The notes under the pieces were generated by a model. It made no database searches, was not told the DNA's origin, and saw only the letters and a program-made list of their open reading frames with translations. A DNA stretch of 64,000 nt, taken from Burkholderiales bacterium. GTDB lineage: Bacteria; Pseudomonadota; Gammaproteobacteria; Burkholderiales; Burkholderiaceae_C. Location: the NCBI GenBank assembly GCA_016703325.1, contig JADJCH010000001.1:124001-188000 (forward strand). The letters are read 5' to 3'. The translations under genes were made by a program, and so were the position numbers. Shown here in pieces: positions 46,767 through 56,013 of the stretch; the stretch's first letter is position 1; each line of letters starts with the position of its first letter.

Positions 46767-47588
46767 ATGAGTCACCCCTCACGATTCCTGAGCATCGAAA
46801 ACGTCGGGATGACCTTCCCGACCAAGAAGGGCGATTTTGTGGCCCTGCTCGACGTGAACCTGAACGTTGCGCGTGGCGAGTTCATCGCGTTGATCGGTCA
46901 CTCCGGCTGTGGCAAGTCCACGCTGTTGAACCTGGTGGCCGGGTTGACCACGCCCACCTCCGGAGTGATGCTGCTGGAGGACCGCGAGCTCCGCGGCCCC
47001 GGGCCGGACCGGGCGGTGGTGTTCCAGAACCATTCCCTGTTGCCCTGGATGACCTGCCTGGACAACGTCTACCTGGCAGTGGAGCGGGTGTTCGGCGCCA
47101 CCGAGAAGAAGGCTCAGCTCAAGGAGCGCTCCCTGGCGGCGTTGAACCTGGTGGGTCTGGGCCATGCCAAGGACAAGCGGCCCGGCGAAATCTCAGGCGG
47201 CATGAAGCAGCGTGTGGGCATTGCCCGCGCCCTGGCGATGGAGCCGAAGATGCTGCTGATGGATGAGCCCTTCGGCGCGCTGGACGCGCTCACCCGCGCC
47301 AAGCTGCAGGATGAGTTGATGAAGATCGTCGCGGCCACCGGCTCCACCGTGATGATGGTGACCCACGATGTCGACGAGGCGGTGCTGCTGTCGGACCGCA
47401 TCGTGATGCTCACCAACGGACCGGCGGCCACGATCGGGGAGATCCACCCGGTGCCCCTGCCGCCGGTGCGCGAGCAGTTTCGCCCGCGGCTGGAGATGGC
47501 GCACGACGCGGGCTACCTGGCCTCGCGCGAGGCGGTGCTGGAGTTCCTGTACCACAAGCAGGCGCACGTCGAAAAAGAAGCCGCCTGA
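46767..47588 (+). CDS. nrtD: Nitrate ABC transporter ATP-binding protein
   Basis: This 273-residue ATPase has Walker A IGHSGCGKST, Q-loop FQNHSLLPWMT, signature ISGGMKQRVGIARAL and Walker B LLMDEPFGALDALT. It has the single-domain length of NrtD rather than NrtC, which carries an extra binding-protein-like domain. It lies 24 bases after nrtB. The unit ends here; no nitrate or nitrite reductase gene follows within the window. Confidence 0.92.
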   Translation: MSHPSRFLSIENVGMTFPTKKGDFVALLDVNLNVARGEFIALIGHSGCGKSTLLNLVAGLTTPTSGVMLLEDRELRGPGPDRAVVFQNHSLLPWMTCLDNVYLAVERVFGATEKKAQLKERSLAALNLVGLGHAKDKRPGEISGGMKQRVGIARALAMEPKMLLMDEPFGALDALTRAKLQDELMKIVAATGSTVMMVTHDVDEAVLLSDRIVMLTNGPAATIGEIHPVPLPPVREQFRPRLEMAHDAGYLASREAVLEFLYHKQAHVEKEAA

Positions 47589-47613
47589 CGGTTGGGCCCG
47601 GCGCACCGGGCTG

Positions 47614-47675
47614 GAACGCCCGTGCACCCCGGCGTGGCATCCGTGCCGCACCGAAGTGCACGGGCGTTCGCTTTT
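47614..47675 (+). terminator. Terminator of nrtABD
   Basis: GAACGCCCGTGCAC (47614-47627) pairs perfectly with GTGCACGGGCGTTC (47656-47669) around a 28-base loop that can itself fold. CTTTT follows. It begins 26 bases after the nrtD stop. Confidence 0.75.
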
Positions 47676-47748
47676 CCCGATTTGCCGTCACAATGTGACC
47701 TCACCGCGGCGGTCGTCACCGATCTGCTGTGCCGCATGAGGGCAGACC

Positions 47749-48384
47749 TTGGGAACTCCTTGCAAGACCGCAGCCGGACATGCAGAGCTGGCCGCCCGGG
47801 ATCGACAGTTGTCCCAGCGGCATCGCACGCTGCTCTTTCTGGTCGATGGTCAGCGCTCGCTGCTGGAGGTTCTGAAGTTGGCCGCACTGGCCGGCGTGCC
47901 GCGGGCCTACCTGGATGAACTGATCGCTCTCGGTTTGGTTGTGATGGTTTCGCCCATGCCCTTCGCCTGCCGGTCGGCGCAGGACGCTGAGCCGGCACCG
48001 GCGGAGGAGTTCACCGGATCTTCAGCCCCCACTTCCAAACCGGCACTGCTTCACCGGTCCATCTGGCCCACTGCCTCGCTCCAGCAGCAGTTCTCCACGC
48101 AGCAAGACAGCATCGGTTTTGGGGATGCGGCGGGCGAAACCGAACTGGCTGCCCTGGCACAGGACGATCCCGCGCTGGATCAGGCGCGGCAGGTGGTTCT
48201 CCAGGCCCTGCTCCATACGGTGCCTGTGGTGGGTGCGGTGACGATGCTGAGGGTGCGGCGCTCGCGCAGCCGTGCACAGCTGCGCGCCCTGTTGCCGGAG
48301 GTGCAGGCGCGGTTGTCCCGTCCGCGGCACCTGGCCGACGCCCGGCTGGTGATCCAGCGGGTCGAGGCTCTTCTGTCGCGCTGA
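47749..48384 (+). CDS. Hypothetical protein, 211 residues
   Basis: I do not recognise a characterised family. The N-terminal 65 residues (AARDRQLSQRHRTLLFLVDG, then SLLEVLKLAALAGVP) look like a small winged-helix-type module. A Pro/Ser-rich linker follows, and the C-terminal 80 residues are helical. I recall similar uncharacterised proteins in Burkholderiales. An in-frame TGA just upstream limits the start to the TTG at 47749 or later. GAGG lies seven bases before that TTG. It has its own position between the nrt terminator and coaX. Confidence 0.65.
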   Translation: MGTPCKTAAGHAELAARDRQLSQRHRTLLFLVDGQRSLLEVLKLAALAGVPRAYLDELIALGLVVMVSPMPFACRSAQDAEPAPAEEFTGSSAPTSKPALLHRSIWPTASLQQQFSTQQDSIGFGDAAGETELAALAQDDPALDQARQVVLQALLHTVPVVGAVTMLRVRRSRSRAQLRALLPEVQARLSRPRHLADARLVIQRVEALLSR

Positions 48385-48483
48385 GCGCGTGGCTGACATC
48401 GCCATGCAGTTCAGGCACGGTCGCGCCCCAGCAGTGTGGGGCACCCTTCCTTTTCTTTCCAAAGCCCGCCGGGCTGGATGCGC

Positions 48484-49254
48484 ATGAGCTTTCTTGTCCT
48501 CGACATTGGCAACACCCGATTGAAATGGGGTCTGTACGAAGCGCCCTCGCCTCGGTCGCGGCTGTTGCACCATGGGGCGGTGTACCTGGAGCAGATCGAC
48601 GGTCTGGCCGAAGGGGACTGGTCGGCCCTGCCGACACCCACCGCGATGCTGGGCTGCGCGGTGGCGGGTCAGGCGGTTCGCCGACGGGCTGAGGAGCAGC
48701 TGGAGCTCTGGGATCTGCGCCCGCGCTGGGTGGTGTCCTCCGATGGGGCCTGTGGGCTGCGCAACAGCTACGAGCATCCTGCCCGCCTCGGCTCCGATCG
48801 CTGGGCCGCACAGATCGGAGCCCGTGCCCGGGCGCTGAGCAGCGGCGAGCCGCGGCCTGCGCTGGTGGTGATGGTCGGGACGGCGGTGACGGTGGACGCC
48901 CTGTCGGCCGACGGCCGGTTTATGGGCGGTTTGATCCTGCCGGGTTTTGGCCTGATGCTCAAGGCCCTGGAAAGCGGCACTGCCGGCCTGCATGTGCCCA
49001 CCGGGGATGTGCGGCGTTTTCCGCTCAACACCAGCGACGGTCTGATGAGTGGCGGAACCTATGCGATGGCGGGCGCCATCGAGCGCATGCACCGCCACCT
49101 TCTTGAAGAATGCGATGGACCGGCCGCCCTGTACATGACCGGAGGGGCGGCGGTGAAGCTGGCCCCCATCGTGCCGCTGCCCTTCGAGGTGGTGGATTCG
49201 CTGATCTTCGAGGGTTTGCTCGCTCTGGCGCAGGAGGCTGCAGCGACGCGTTGA
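48484..49254 (+). CDS. coaX: Type III pantothenate kinase
   Basis: This 256-residue ASKHA-fold kinase performs the first step of CoA synthesis. The phosphate-1 motif DIGNTRLKWG is at residues 7-16. The phosphate-2 motif VMVGTAVTVDAL and the GGLILPGFGLMLKAL segment follow. The ATG at 48484 gives the standard start two to five residues before the first strand; another ATG lies two codons upstream. The usual neighbour birA is not present. Confidence 0.92.
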   Translation: MSFLVLDIGNTRLKWGLYEAPSPRSRLLHHGAVYLEQIDGLAEGDWSALPTPTAMLGCAVAGQAVRRRAEEQLELWDLRPRWVVSSDGACGLRNSYEHPARLGSDRWAAQIGARARALSSGEPRPALVVMVGTAVTVDALSADGRFMGGLILPGFGLMLKALESGTAGLHVPTGDVRRFPLNTSDGLMSGGTYAMAGAIERMHRHLLEECDGPAALYMTGGAAVKLAPIVPLPFEVVDSLIFEGLLALAQEAAATR

Positions 49255-49259
49255 AGCCC

Positions 49260-51380
49260 TCAGGCGCAGGGGCTGGTGCGCTGATCCGGCACTGCCGAGG
49301 GGCTTGCTTGCGGATGGCTTCCCAACCAGGCTTCGAGCGCCGCCGCGGTCAACGGGGCACTGATGCCCAGCCCCTGCAGTTGATCGCATCCGGCCTGCAG
49401 CAGGAATTGGCGCTGGGCGTCGGTTTCCACCCCCTCGGCCACCACGCTCAGTCCCAAGCCGTCAGCCAGCTGAATGATGGTGCGGGCGATGGCGGCGGAC
49501 TGGCGGTCCTCCGGCAGATCACGGACGAAGGAGCGGTCGATCTTCATCTTGTCGATCGGCAGTTCCTTCAGGTGACCGAGCGAGGAATAGCCCGTACCGA
49601 AGTCGTCCACCGACAGCCGCACGCCCAGGGCGCGCAGTTGCGCGAGGCGTTCCCGCACCGCCGGGACATCGTCCATCAGCATGCGTTCGGTCAACTCCAG
49701 CTCCAGCCATCCACGTGGCAGGTCCGTGTCGTCCAGCAGACGCTGGATCGACTCGACGAAGTCCGCGGCCTGGAACTGCAGCGTCGAGAGGTTGACCGCC
49801 ACCGTCAGCCCCAGTCCACGCTCATGCCAATGACGTGCGCAGCGGGCCGCCTCACGCAGCACCCAGGCACCGATCGGCACGATCAGCCGGTGCTGCTCAG
49901 CCAGGGCGATGAATTCGTCGGGTGCCAGCAGACCCCGCTCCGGATGCTGCCAGCGGATCAGGGCCTCCACCCCGACGGCGCGACCGTTGTCGGCGCGCAC
50001 CTGCGGCTGGAACAGGAGGGCGAACTCGCCGTGTTCGATCGCGTGGCCGAGTTGCCCTTCCAGCACCAGATTGGCGTAGGCGGTGCTCACCACCTCGGGC
50101 TCGAAGATGGCGTAGGTGGCGCGGCCCCTGGCCTTGGCCACATGCATCGCCGCGTCGGCGTGCTGGATGAGCAGGTGCGGCGTCTCGCCGTCACGCGGAT
50201 ACAGGGCGACGCCCAGCGAGGCGGTCACCGAGATCGGGCGATCACCTTCCACGCTCAGCGGGCTCGATACGGCCGCCAGCAGCTTGTTGGCCACGTGAAT
50301 CACGTCCGCCGGGTCCCGCACACCCGGCAGCAGCAGCATGAACTCGTCGCCACCGAAGCGGGCCAGCCGGTCGGTGCTGCGCACCTGCTCGCCCACCCGC
50401 TGCGCCACCGTCTTGAGCAGGGCGTCTCCGGCGGTGTGTCCCACCGAATCGTTGACCCGCTGAAAGTGATCCAGGTCGATGAACAGCAGCGCCAGTTGCG
50501 TGCCGGATGCGCGCGCCGTCACCATCAGGTGCTCCAGCTGCGCGAGGAAGGCGGCGCGGTTGGGCAACCCGGTGAGCGGGTCGTGGTGCGCCAGATAGTG
50601 CAGTCGGGCCTGCGCGGCGTGACGGTCGCGCAGGTCGCGCACGATGGTCATGCGCATCGGGCGACCCTGCTGCAGGCTGTTGCGCTCGATGAATTCCACT
50701 GGGATGCGGTCGCCGCTGCGGTGCAGCAAGGCGGTTTCGTAGGTCAACTCCTTGCCGGCGGCGCCCACATGCAGCACCCGGCTGCGCTGTTCGGGCGCCA
50801 CCAGGTCCAGCGCATTGCGGCCGATCAGGTCGTGCAGGGTGTGGCCCAACAGCTCACAGAGCGCCGGGTTGGCATCGGCGACGCGACCATCCTGGTGAAA
50901 GAAGATGCCCTCCACGCTGGCCTGCATGAACTTGGCGAGCCGCTCCTCCGACTCCAGCAAGGCCCGTTCCGCGGTGCGGTGGCGCGTCAGGTCGGTGAGC
51001 AGCACGTGCAACCCCTGCGGCCTTTGGCCGTCTGTGCGTTGTGGGACGAAGGTGAATTCCAGGGCCCACCGGCGGCTGTCGGCTTGGGGCAGGTCCTGCT
51101 CGCAACTGCAGGGTTCTGCGCTGCGCAGGGCCTGGGCGATGAAGGGCTGGACCTGCTCGGCCAGGGCTTCGCCGAACAACGCGACCAGTGGACGGCCGAT
51201 CACCTCATCGGCCGGGATGCCGAAGCAGCGGGCATAGGCCGCACTCGCGGCACGGCAGACGAGGGTTTCGCCATCGTGGTATGCCGCCATCAACGGCCAG
51301 CTGTCCGGCAACCCCCAGCCCTGCCTTTGCAGGAGGGGGGTGCCTTCGTCATCAGGCGGTTGGGGCGGGGTGGCGGGCAT
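49260..51380 (-). CDS. PAS-PAS-GGDEF-EAL cyclic-di-GMP signalling protein
   Basis: This 706-residue soluble protein has two PAS sensor domains (about residues 20-130 and 140-265), a GGDEF domain with the intact motif RFGGDEFMLLLPG, and an EAL domain with intact VEALIRWQHPERG, the metal-site LELTERML and DDFGTGYSSLGHL. Both halves could be active, making or degrading cyclic di-GMP; which one dominates cannot be told from sequence. It has no membrane segment, so it senses a cytoplasmic cue. It lies downstream of hslU on the same strand and converges on coaX. Confidence 0.9.
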   Translation of the reverse strand: MPATPPQPPDDEGTPLLQRQGWGLPDSWPLMAAYHDGETLVCRAASAAYARCFGIPADEVIGRPLVALFGEALAEQVQPFIAQALRSAEPCSCEQDLPQADSRRWALEFTFVPQRTDGQRPQGLHVLLTDLTRHRTAERALLESEERLAKFMQASVEGIFFHQDGRVADANPALCELLGHTLHDLIGRNALDLVAPEQRSRVLHVGAAGKELTYETALLHRSGDRIPVEFIERNSLQQGRPMRMTIVRDLRDRHAAQARLHYLAHHDPLTGLPNRAAFLAQLEHLMVTARASGTQLALLFIDLDHFQRVNDSVGHTAGDALLKTVAQRVGEQVRSTDRLARFGGDEFMLLLPGVRDPADVIHVANKLLAAVSSPLSVEGDRPISVTASLGVALYPRDGETPHLLIQHADAAMHVAKARGRATYAIFEPEVVSTAYANLVLEGQLGHAIEHGEFALLFQPQVRADNGRAVGVEALIRWQHPERGLLAPDEFIALAEQHRLIVPIGAWVLREAARCARHWHERGLGLTVAVNLSTLQFQAADFVESIQRLLDDTDLPRGWLELELTERMLMDDVPAVRERLAQLRALGVRLSVDDFGTGYSSLGHLKELPIDKMKIDRSFVRDLPEDRQSAAIARTIIQLADGLGLSVVAEGVETDAQRQFLLQAGCDQLQGLGISAPLTAAALEAWLGSHPQASPSAVPDQRTSPCA

Positions 51381-51445
51381 GACCAATCAGGCTGCAACAG
51401 GTGTAACAGATCATGATAGCCACCCCTCTGTAAAGACTTCGTCAA

Positions 51446-51468
51446 CGCCCCCTGCTTGCGGGGGGGCG
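51446..51468 (-). terminator. GC-rich hairpin after hslU
   Basis: CGCCCCC (51446-51452) pairs with GGGGGCG (51462-51468) with a nine-base loop. On the minus strand it follows the hslU stop by eight bases, so it may end the hslVU message before the GGDEF-EAL gene. The T run is poor. Confidence 0.5.
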
Positions 51469-51475
51469 TGGCGAG

Positions 51476-52819
51476 TCAGAGCACGTAGCGCGACAGGTCT
51501 TCGTTGGCCGCCAGGCTGCCCAGGCGGGCCTCCACTTCGGCCGCATCCACCGTCACGGTTTGTCCGCCCAGGTTGGGAGCGTTGAACGAGGTCTCGTCGA
51601 GCAGCCGCTCCAGCACGGTGGCCAGGCGGCGTGCGCCGATGTTTTCGGTGCGTTCGTTGACCGAGTGCGCCACCTCCGCGAGGCGGCGTACCGCCTGCGG
51701 TGTGAACTCCAACGTCACCCCTTCGGTGGCCAGCAGGGCCTGGTACTGCTTGACCAGGCTGGCATGGGTGCTGGTGAGAATGGCCTCAAAGTCGTCCACG
51801 CTCAGCGAAGACAGCTCCACCCGGATCGGGAAACGGCCCTGCAGCTCTGGAATCAGGTCGCTGGGTTTGCTGAGATGGAAGGCGCCGGAAGCGATGAAGA
51901 GGATGTGATCCGTCTTCACCATGCCGTACTTGGTGCTGACGGTGGTGCCCTCCACCAGGGGCAGCAGGTCGCGCTGCACCCCCTGGCGGGAGACGTCGGC
52001 ACCCTGGTGCTCCGAGCGGCTGGCCACCTTGTCGATCTCGTCGATGAAGACGATGCCGTTCTGCTCCGCATTGGACAGGGCGCGGGACTTGATCTCGTCC
52101 TCGTTGACCAGGCGCTGCGCCTCCTCCTCGACCAGTCGCTGGCGAGCTTCCCGGATGGTGAGCTTGCGGGCCTTGCGCTGGCCCTGGCCCACCTGGGAGA
52201 ACAGGCCGCGCAGCTGTTCGGCCATTTCTTCCATGCCGGCTGGGCCCATCACCTCCAGCGTGGGCCGGGGTTCAGCCAGCTCCAGCTCGATCTCCTTGTC
52301 GTCCAGCGCGCCCTCGCGCAGGCGCTTGCGCATCACCTGGCGGGCGGTGCTGTCTGCACTGCTGCCGCCCGCGCCCGATTCCGCAAAGCCGAATTCGCTG
52401 CGGGGTTTGGGGACCAGCACGTCCAGGATGCGCTCTTCGGCGGCATCCTCGGCGCGGCTGCGTTGTAGAAGGACCTGGCGCTCGCGCTCCTGCTTCACTG
52501 CACTTTCGACCAGATCGCGCACGATGCTGTCCACGTCCTTGCCGACATAGCCGACTTCGGTGAACTTGGTGGCCTCCACCTTGATGAAGGGTGCATCGGC
52601 CAGGCGGGCCAGCCGGCGCGCGATTTCGGTCTTGCCCACCCCGGTGGGGCCGATCATCAGGATGTTCTTGGGTGTGATCTCGCCGCGCAGCTTGTCATCG
52701 ACCTGCTGGCGCCGCCAACGGTTGCGCAATGCAATGGCCACGGCCCGCTTGGCTTCTTTCTGGCCGACGATGTGGCGGTCGAGTTCGGAGACGATTTCCT
52801 GGGGGGTCATGCCGCTCAT
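51476..52819 (-). CDS. hslU: ATP-dependent protease ATPase subunit HslU
   Basis: This 447-residue AAA+ unfoldase feeds proteins to HslV. Walker A is GPTGVGKTEIARRLA and the pore motif is VGYVGKDVDS. The inserted I-domain lies around residues 110-240, Walker B is GIVFIDEIDKVA, and the C-terminus ends in DLSRYVL, whose tail docks into HslV. Its ATG overlaps the hslV stop (ATGA), so the two are translationally coupled. Confidence 0.97.
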   Translation of the reverse strand: MSGMTPQEIVSELDRHIVGQKEAKRAVAIALRNRWRRQQVDDKLRGEITPKNILMIGPTGVGKTEIARRLARLADAPFIKVEATKFTEVGYVGKDVDSIVRDLVESAVKQERERQVLLQRSRAEDAAEERILDVLVPKPRSEFGFAESGAGGSSADSTARQVMRKRLREGALDDKEIELELAEPRPTLEVMGPAGMEEMAEQLRGLFSQVGQGQRKARKLTIREARQRLVEEEAQRLVNEDEIKSRALSNAEQNGIVFIDEIDKVASRSEHQGADVSRQGVQRDLLPLVEGTTVSTKYGMVKTDHILFIASGAFHLSKPSDLIPELQGRFPIRVELSSLSVDDFEAILTSTHASLVKQYQALLATEGVTLEFTPQAVRRLAEVAHSVNERTENIGARRLATVLERLLDETSFNAPNLGGQTVTVDAAEVEARLGSLAANEDLSRYVL

Positions 52820-53352
52820 TCCAGCACCTCGAGCGTGTGCGACTGGTTGGTGTAGATGCACAGATCGCCCGCGACCTCCAGCGAGCGCTTGACGATGTCC
52901 GCCGGCGCCATTTCGGTGTGCTGCAACAGGGCACGGGCGGCGGCCTGGGCATAGGCGCCGCCCGAGCCGATGGCCACGATGCCGTGTTCAGGCTCCAGCA
53001 CGTCGCCGTTGCCGGTGATGATCAGCGAGGCCGTGCGGTCGGCCACCGCCAGCATGGCCTCCAGCCGCCGCAGCACCCGGTCGGTGCGCCAGTCCCGGGT
53101 CAGCTCGACGGCAGCGCGCACCAGATGTCCCTGGTGTTTTTCGAGCTTGGCCTCGAAACGTTCGAACAGGGTGAAGGCGTCAGCGGTGGCGCCGGCAAAA
53201 CCGGCCAGCACCTGATCGCGGTGCAGTTTGCGCACCTTGCGGGCGCTGGCCTTGACGACGATGTTGCCGAGCGTCACCTGGCCGTCGCCACCCATGGCGA
53301 CGCGGTCGCCGCGGCGCACGCTGAGGATGGTGGTGCCGTGAAATTGCTCCAT
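52816..53352 (-). CDS. hslV: ATP-dependent protease peptidase subunit HslV
   Basis: This 178-residue proteasome-like peptidase has the sequence EQFHGTTILSVRRG at its start, so processing exposes a threonine nucleophile at residue 7. The GGDGQVTLG loop and the GFAGATADAFTLFE segment are typical. The ATG at 53352 gives the short propeptide of the family. Together with HslU it forms the HslVU protease. Confidence 0.97.
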   Translation of the reverse strand: MEQFHGTTILSVRRGDRVAMGGDGQVTLGNIVVKASARKVRKLHRDQVLAGFAGATADAFTLFERFEAKLEKHQGHLVRAAVELTRDWRTDRVLRRLEAMLAVADRTASLIITGNGDVLEPEHGIVAIGSGGAYAQAAARALLQHTEMAPADIVKRSLEVAGDLCIYTNQSHTLEVLE

Positions 53353-53460
53353 GGACCTGTCTGTCAGATGAAGGGGGAGTAAGTGCCCCGATGGGGGCAA
53401 GCGGCGATGAGACCGTCGCGGTGCGAACCCACTGCCGGGCCGGTCGCAGGCCGCAGCCGT

Positions 53461-55212
53461 TCAGACGTTGCGCACGGTCACGCGGGCATGTTCATTGATG
53501 CCCATGGCACCGCAGAACAACGCCACCAGCCGGTGGGCGTCGACAAAGCTGACGCTGCGATTCTCGCTGCGACGCACCAGCACCCAGTTCAGCAGGTCAC
53601 CTGCGGCGATGAAGTCCACCCGGATCAGCCGGGTGCAGGAGACGTTGATCAGGGCGGCCCCACCGGTCTGCTGGTCCAGCGAGGCCAGCAGCGCTGCGAT
53701 GTCTCCCACCAGCTGCCCATTGAGCTCCACGTTCGCCACCTGGGCCTGGCCGTCGTCCGCAGGTTCGGATTCGAGGAAGCCGGTGGACACGTCTGCGCTG
53801 TGGGTCGGGTGGGCCAGCGTCACACCGGTGCCACCGGCCACCTGCAGCGTGCAACGGCTCGGTGCCCAGGACGGCGGCGAAACCTCGTAGGTCATGCAGT
53901 AGTCAATCGCCACCTGATCAAAGTCCGGCGCGCGGTTGGCGAGTCGAAGCGCTTCCAGCCGGAGCATCCAGAAGGCCGGGTCGGCATCCCGAAGCCCCGG
54001 TGGGGCCACCTCGGCAAGCAGGAAGAAGAACTTCTCACCGCCGACCCAACGCATGTCCAGCGGCTCGTCGGACCAGTCGTGCAGCAGGCGGGTCAGCGAG
54101 CTGGCCGCCTGGGCGTCGATGCGGCGCACGCCACGCCAGTCCAGCACCCAGGGCAGCGGCATTTGCAGCAGCTGCGATCGCAACTGGGCCACCGCCTCGT
54201 CATCCAGTACCTCCGGAGCGACCCAGCCGATGCTGTTGTCGTCCGTACCGACCCGGTTGGGGCGGCGGGCCTGCTCGGCGCTGCTTGCCTCGGCGACCAG
54301 GCGGGGCATGGAATACCACTGCGGCGCGGACCAGCCAAAACGCTGCACGTACTCCATGGCCAGCGTCTCGAACTTGACCTGCTGGCCGGTGGCCCGGTAC
54401 AGATCGAACAGCGCGAGCCAGGTATCGGAGTGCTGGCCGCGCGCGCCACCCGGGGCGATCAGGTCCTGCAGCACCCTTTCGCACTGCTCGAAATCGGCGT
54501 TGGCGAAGGCGATCACCGCCTCGTCCAGTTCCGCGTCGTGCGCGATTTCGTTGACCTCCACGGCGAAGGCGTTGGAGGCGTCCCCCAGGCCCGCATGCAG
54601 CGGGGACAGCGCCGAAATTCCCCGGCCCATCATTGCGGCCGGCTGGCTGGGGCGCGCCTGCGCTGCCGGTGCAGGCTGGGCGATGATCGGGTCCATCTGC
54701 ATCGGCGCCGTCGGCTTGAAGGCGTCGCTCAGGACCGGTGAGGTCGGCATGACCTGCGGCGTGGTGGTCGCACTGAAGAAGGAGTCCGAGCGCGATGGCA
54801 CGGTGGAGCGCATCACCGCCGAACCCCGCTTGGGCGGCGGCGGCGAGTTTTCGCCCACCATCATCCGTTCGATGGCGTCGATCTTTTCCTTGACGGCGCC
54901 GTCCGGCCGGGCGCTGTCGTTGATGCGCACCTCGGAATCGTCCAGGTGCGACAGGCCCTCCAGGCCGGCGATGCCCTCACCGGTCAACCCTTCTCGGCGG
55001 ATCTTGCGCAGCATGTCGAACTCGCGCTTGCGCACGAAGTCGTTGCGCCGCTTGCGCTCGATCATGGCCTTGAGTTCCGTGCGCGCCTCGTCGTCCTCGC
55101 GCACCTCGCCCGCCTGGCCGTTCAGGTCCGCCCAGTCGGTGGTGGGGTTCAGCGCAAAGCGAACCACCTTGCGGAAGAAACCGTTCTTGGGAGTGTCCTT
55201 GGGGTCGGCCAT
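53461..55212 (-). CDS. Large protein with two STAS-like domains
   Basis: This 583-residue cytoplasmic protein has a charged helical N-terminal region (about 35-75), a Pro/Ala-rich low-complexity stretch (about 120-200), a helical repeat-like block (about 205-310, including FEQCERVLQDLIA), and two STAS-like sandwiches. One is near residues 355-410 (VLDWRGVRRIDAQAASSLTR) and one near 490-580 (VDFIAAGDLLNWVLVRRSEN). STAS domains often bind nucleotides or lipids or act as anti-anti-sigma modules. It lies between dksA and hslV on the same strand, 29 bases after dksA. Its role is unknown. Confidence 0.75.
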   Translation of the reverse strand: MADPKDTPKNGFFRKVVRFALNPTTDWADLNGQAGEVREDDEARTELKAMIERKRRNDFVRKREFDMLRKIRREGLTGEGIAGLEGLSHLDDSEVRINDSARPDGAVKEKIDAIERMMVGENSPPPPKRGSAVMRSTVPSRSDSFFSATTTPQVMPTSPVLSDAFKPTAPMQMDPIIAQPAPAAQARPSQPAAMMGRGISALSPLHAGLGDASNAFAVEVNEIAHDAELDEAVIAFANADFEQCERVLQDLIAPGGARGQHSDTWLALFDLYRATGQQVKFETLAMEYVQRFGWSAPQWYSMPRLVAEASSAEQARRPNRVGTDDNSIGWVAPEVLDDEAVAQLRSQLLQMPLPWVLDWRGVRRIDAQAASSLTRLLHDWSDEPLDMRWVGGEKFFFLLAEVAPPGLRDADPAFWMLRLEALRLANRAPDFDQVAIDYCMTYEVSPPSWAPSRCTLQVAGGTGVTLAHPTHSADVSTGFLESEPADDGQAQVANVELNGQLVGDIAALLASLDQQTGGAALINVSCTRLIRVDFIAAGDLLNWVLVRRSENRSVSFVDAHRLVALFCGAMGINEHARVTVRNV

Positions 55213-55241
55213 GGGCGTGCAGTCGCCGGAGCTGGAAACGC

Positions 55242-55730
55242 TCAGTCTCCGAAGAGTTTCTGCTTCAATTCGCGGCGCTGCTGCGCCTCCAGCGAAAGTG
55301 TAGCGGTGGGGCGGGCCATCAGGCGCCGCAGGCCGATGGGCTCGCCTGTTTCATCGCAGTAACCGTAGTCACCAGAATCGATGCGGGCCAGTGCCTGCGA
55401 GATCTTCTTGAGGAGCTTGCGTTCGCGGTCACGGGTGCGCAGCTCCAGCGCATGCTCTTCTTCGATCGTTGCACGATCGGCCGGATCCGGGACGATGGAA
55501 GTGTCCTCGCGCAGGTGCTCGGTGGTTTCGCCGGCATTGCTCAGCAGGTCGTTCTTCTGCTTCTCCAGCCAGGCGCGGAAGAAGTCGAGCTGCTTGTCGT
55601 TCATGTACTCCGCCTCGGGCATGGAGAGCAATTCCGACTCGGTGAGTTCCCGGCCGGACTTGGTCTTCCATGCGTTGGCGAGCTTCGGATCGGCCTTGGC
55701 CTGCTGACGGGGGGGTTCGGACTGTTGCAT
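55242..55730 (-). CDS. dksA: RNA polymerase-binding protein DksA, cysteine-poor form
   Basis: This 162-residue coiled-coil regulator binds the secondary channel of RNA polymerase and works with ppGpp. The coiled-coil tip has EDTSIVPDPADRATIEEE, which includes the catalytic-type acidic residues. The zinc region reads GDYGYCDETGEPIGLRRL and later PTATLSLEAQ, so only one (Cys125) of the four zinc cysteines remains. It therefore cannot hold the normal zinc finger and should work without zinc, like DksA2 of Pseudomonas. It heads a minus-strand series with the STAS gene and hslVU. Confidence 0.92.
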   Translation of the reverse strand: MQQSEPPRQQAKADPKLANAWKTKSGRELTESELLSMPEAEYMNDKQLDFFRAWLEKQKNDLLSNAGETTEHLREDTSIVPDPADRATIEEEHALELRTRDRERKLLKKISQALARIDSGDYGYCDETGEPIGLRRLMARPTATLSLEAQQRRELKQKLFGD

Positions 55731-55945
55731 GGATCGACTCTGAAGGGCTGACGTCAGGAATGCGTGGGGATCAAATCGGACAGGCTGATCTGGTTGTGTT
55801 CTTTCGCTGCGGTCTGGCTGAAGCCCGCCGCACCAAGCTTGTCACTGCTATCAGCCGGGCTGTCCCCGCGCCAGAGGAAGAACCCGCCCGTGGGCCGCTC
55901 CCTCCGGTGTGCTCCAGACCGGATACCCCTTGTCAGGGCGCGCGG

Positions 55946-55951
55946 ATTGTA
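55946..55951 (-). promoter_or_regulatory. Candidate -10 element of dksA
   Basis: On the minus strand this reads TACAAT, about 215 bases before the dksA start. The -35 region is weak. If used, it gives dksA a long structured leader. The 283-base dksA-cobW gap holds no other gene. Confidence 0.35.
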
Positions 55952-56013
55952 GCGATGTCGTCCTGGCCGCGCCGACCCTCGGTCGGGTGCCTTGTGTCCG
56001 GATGTGTGGCCTG

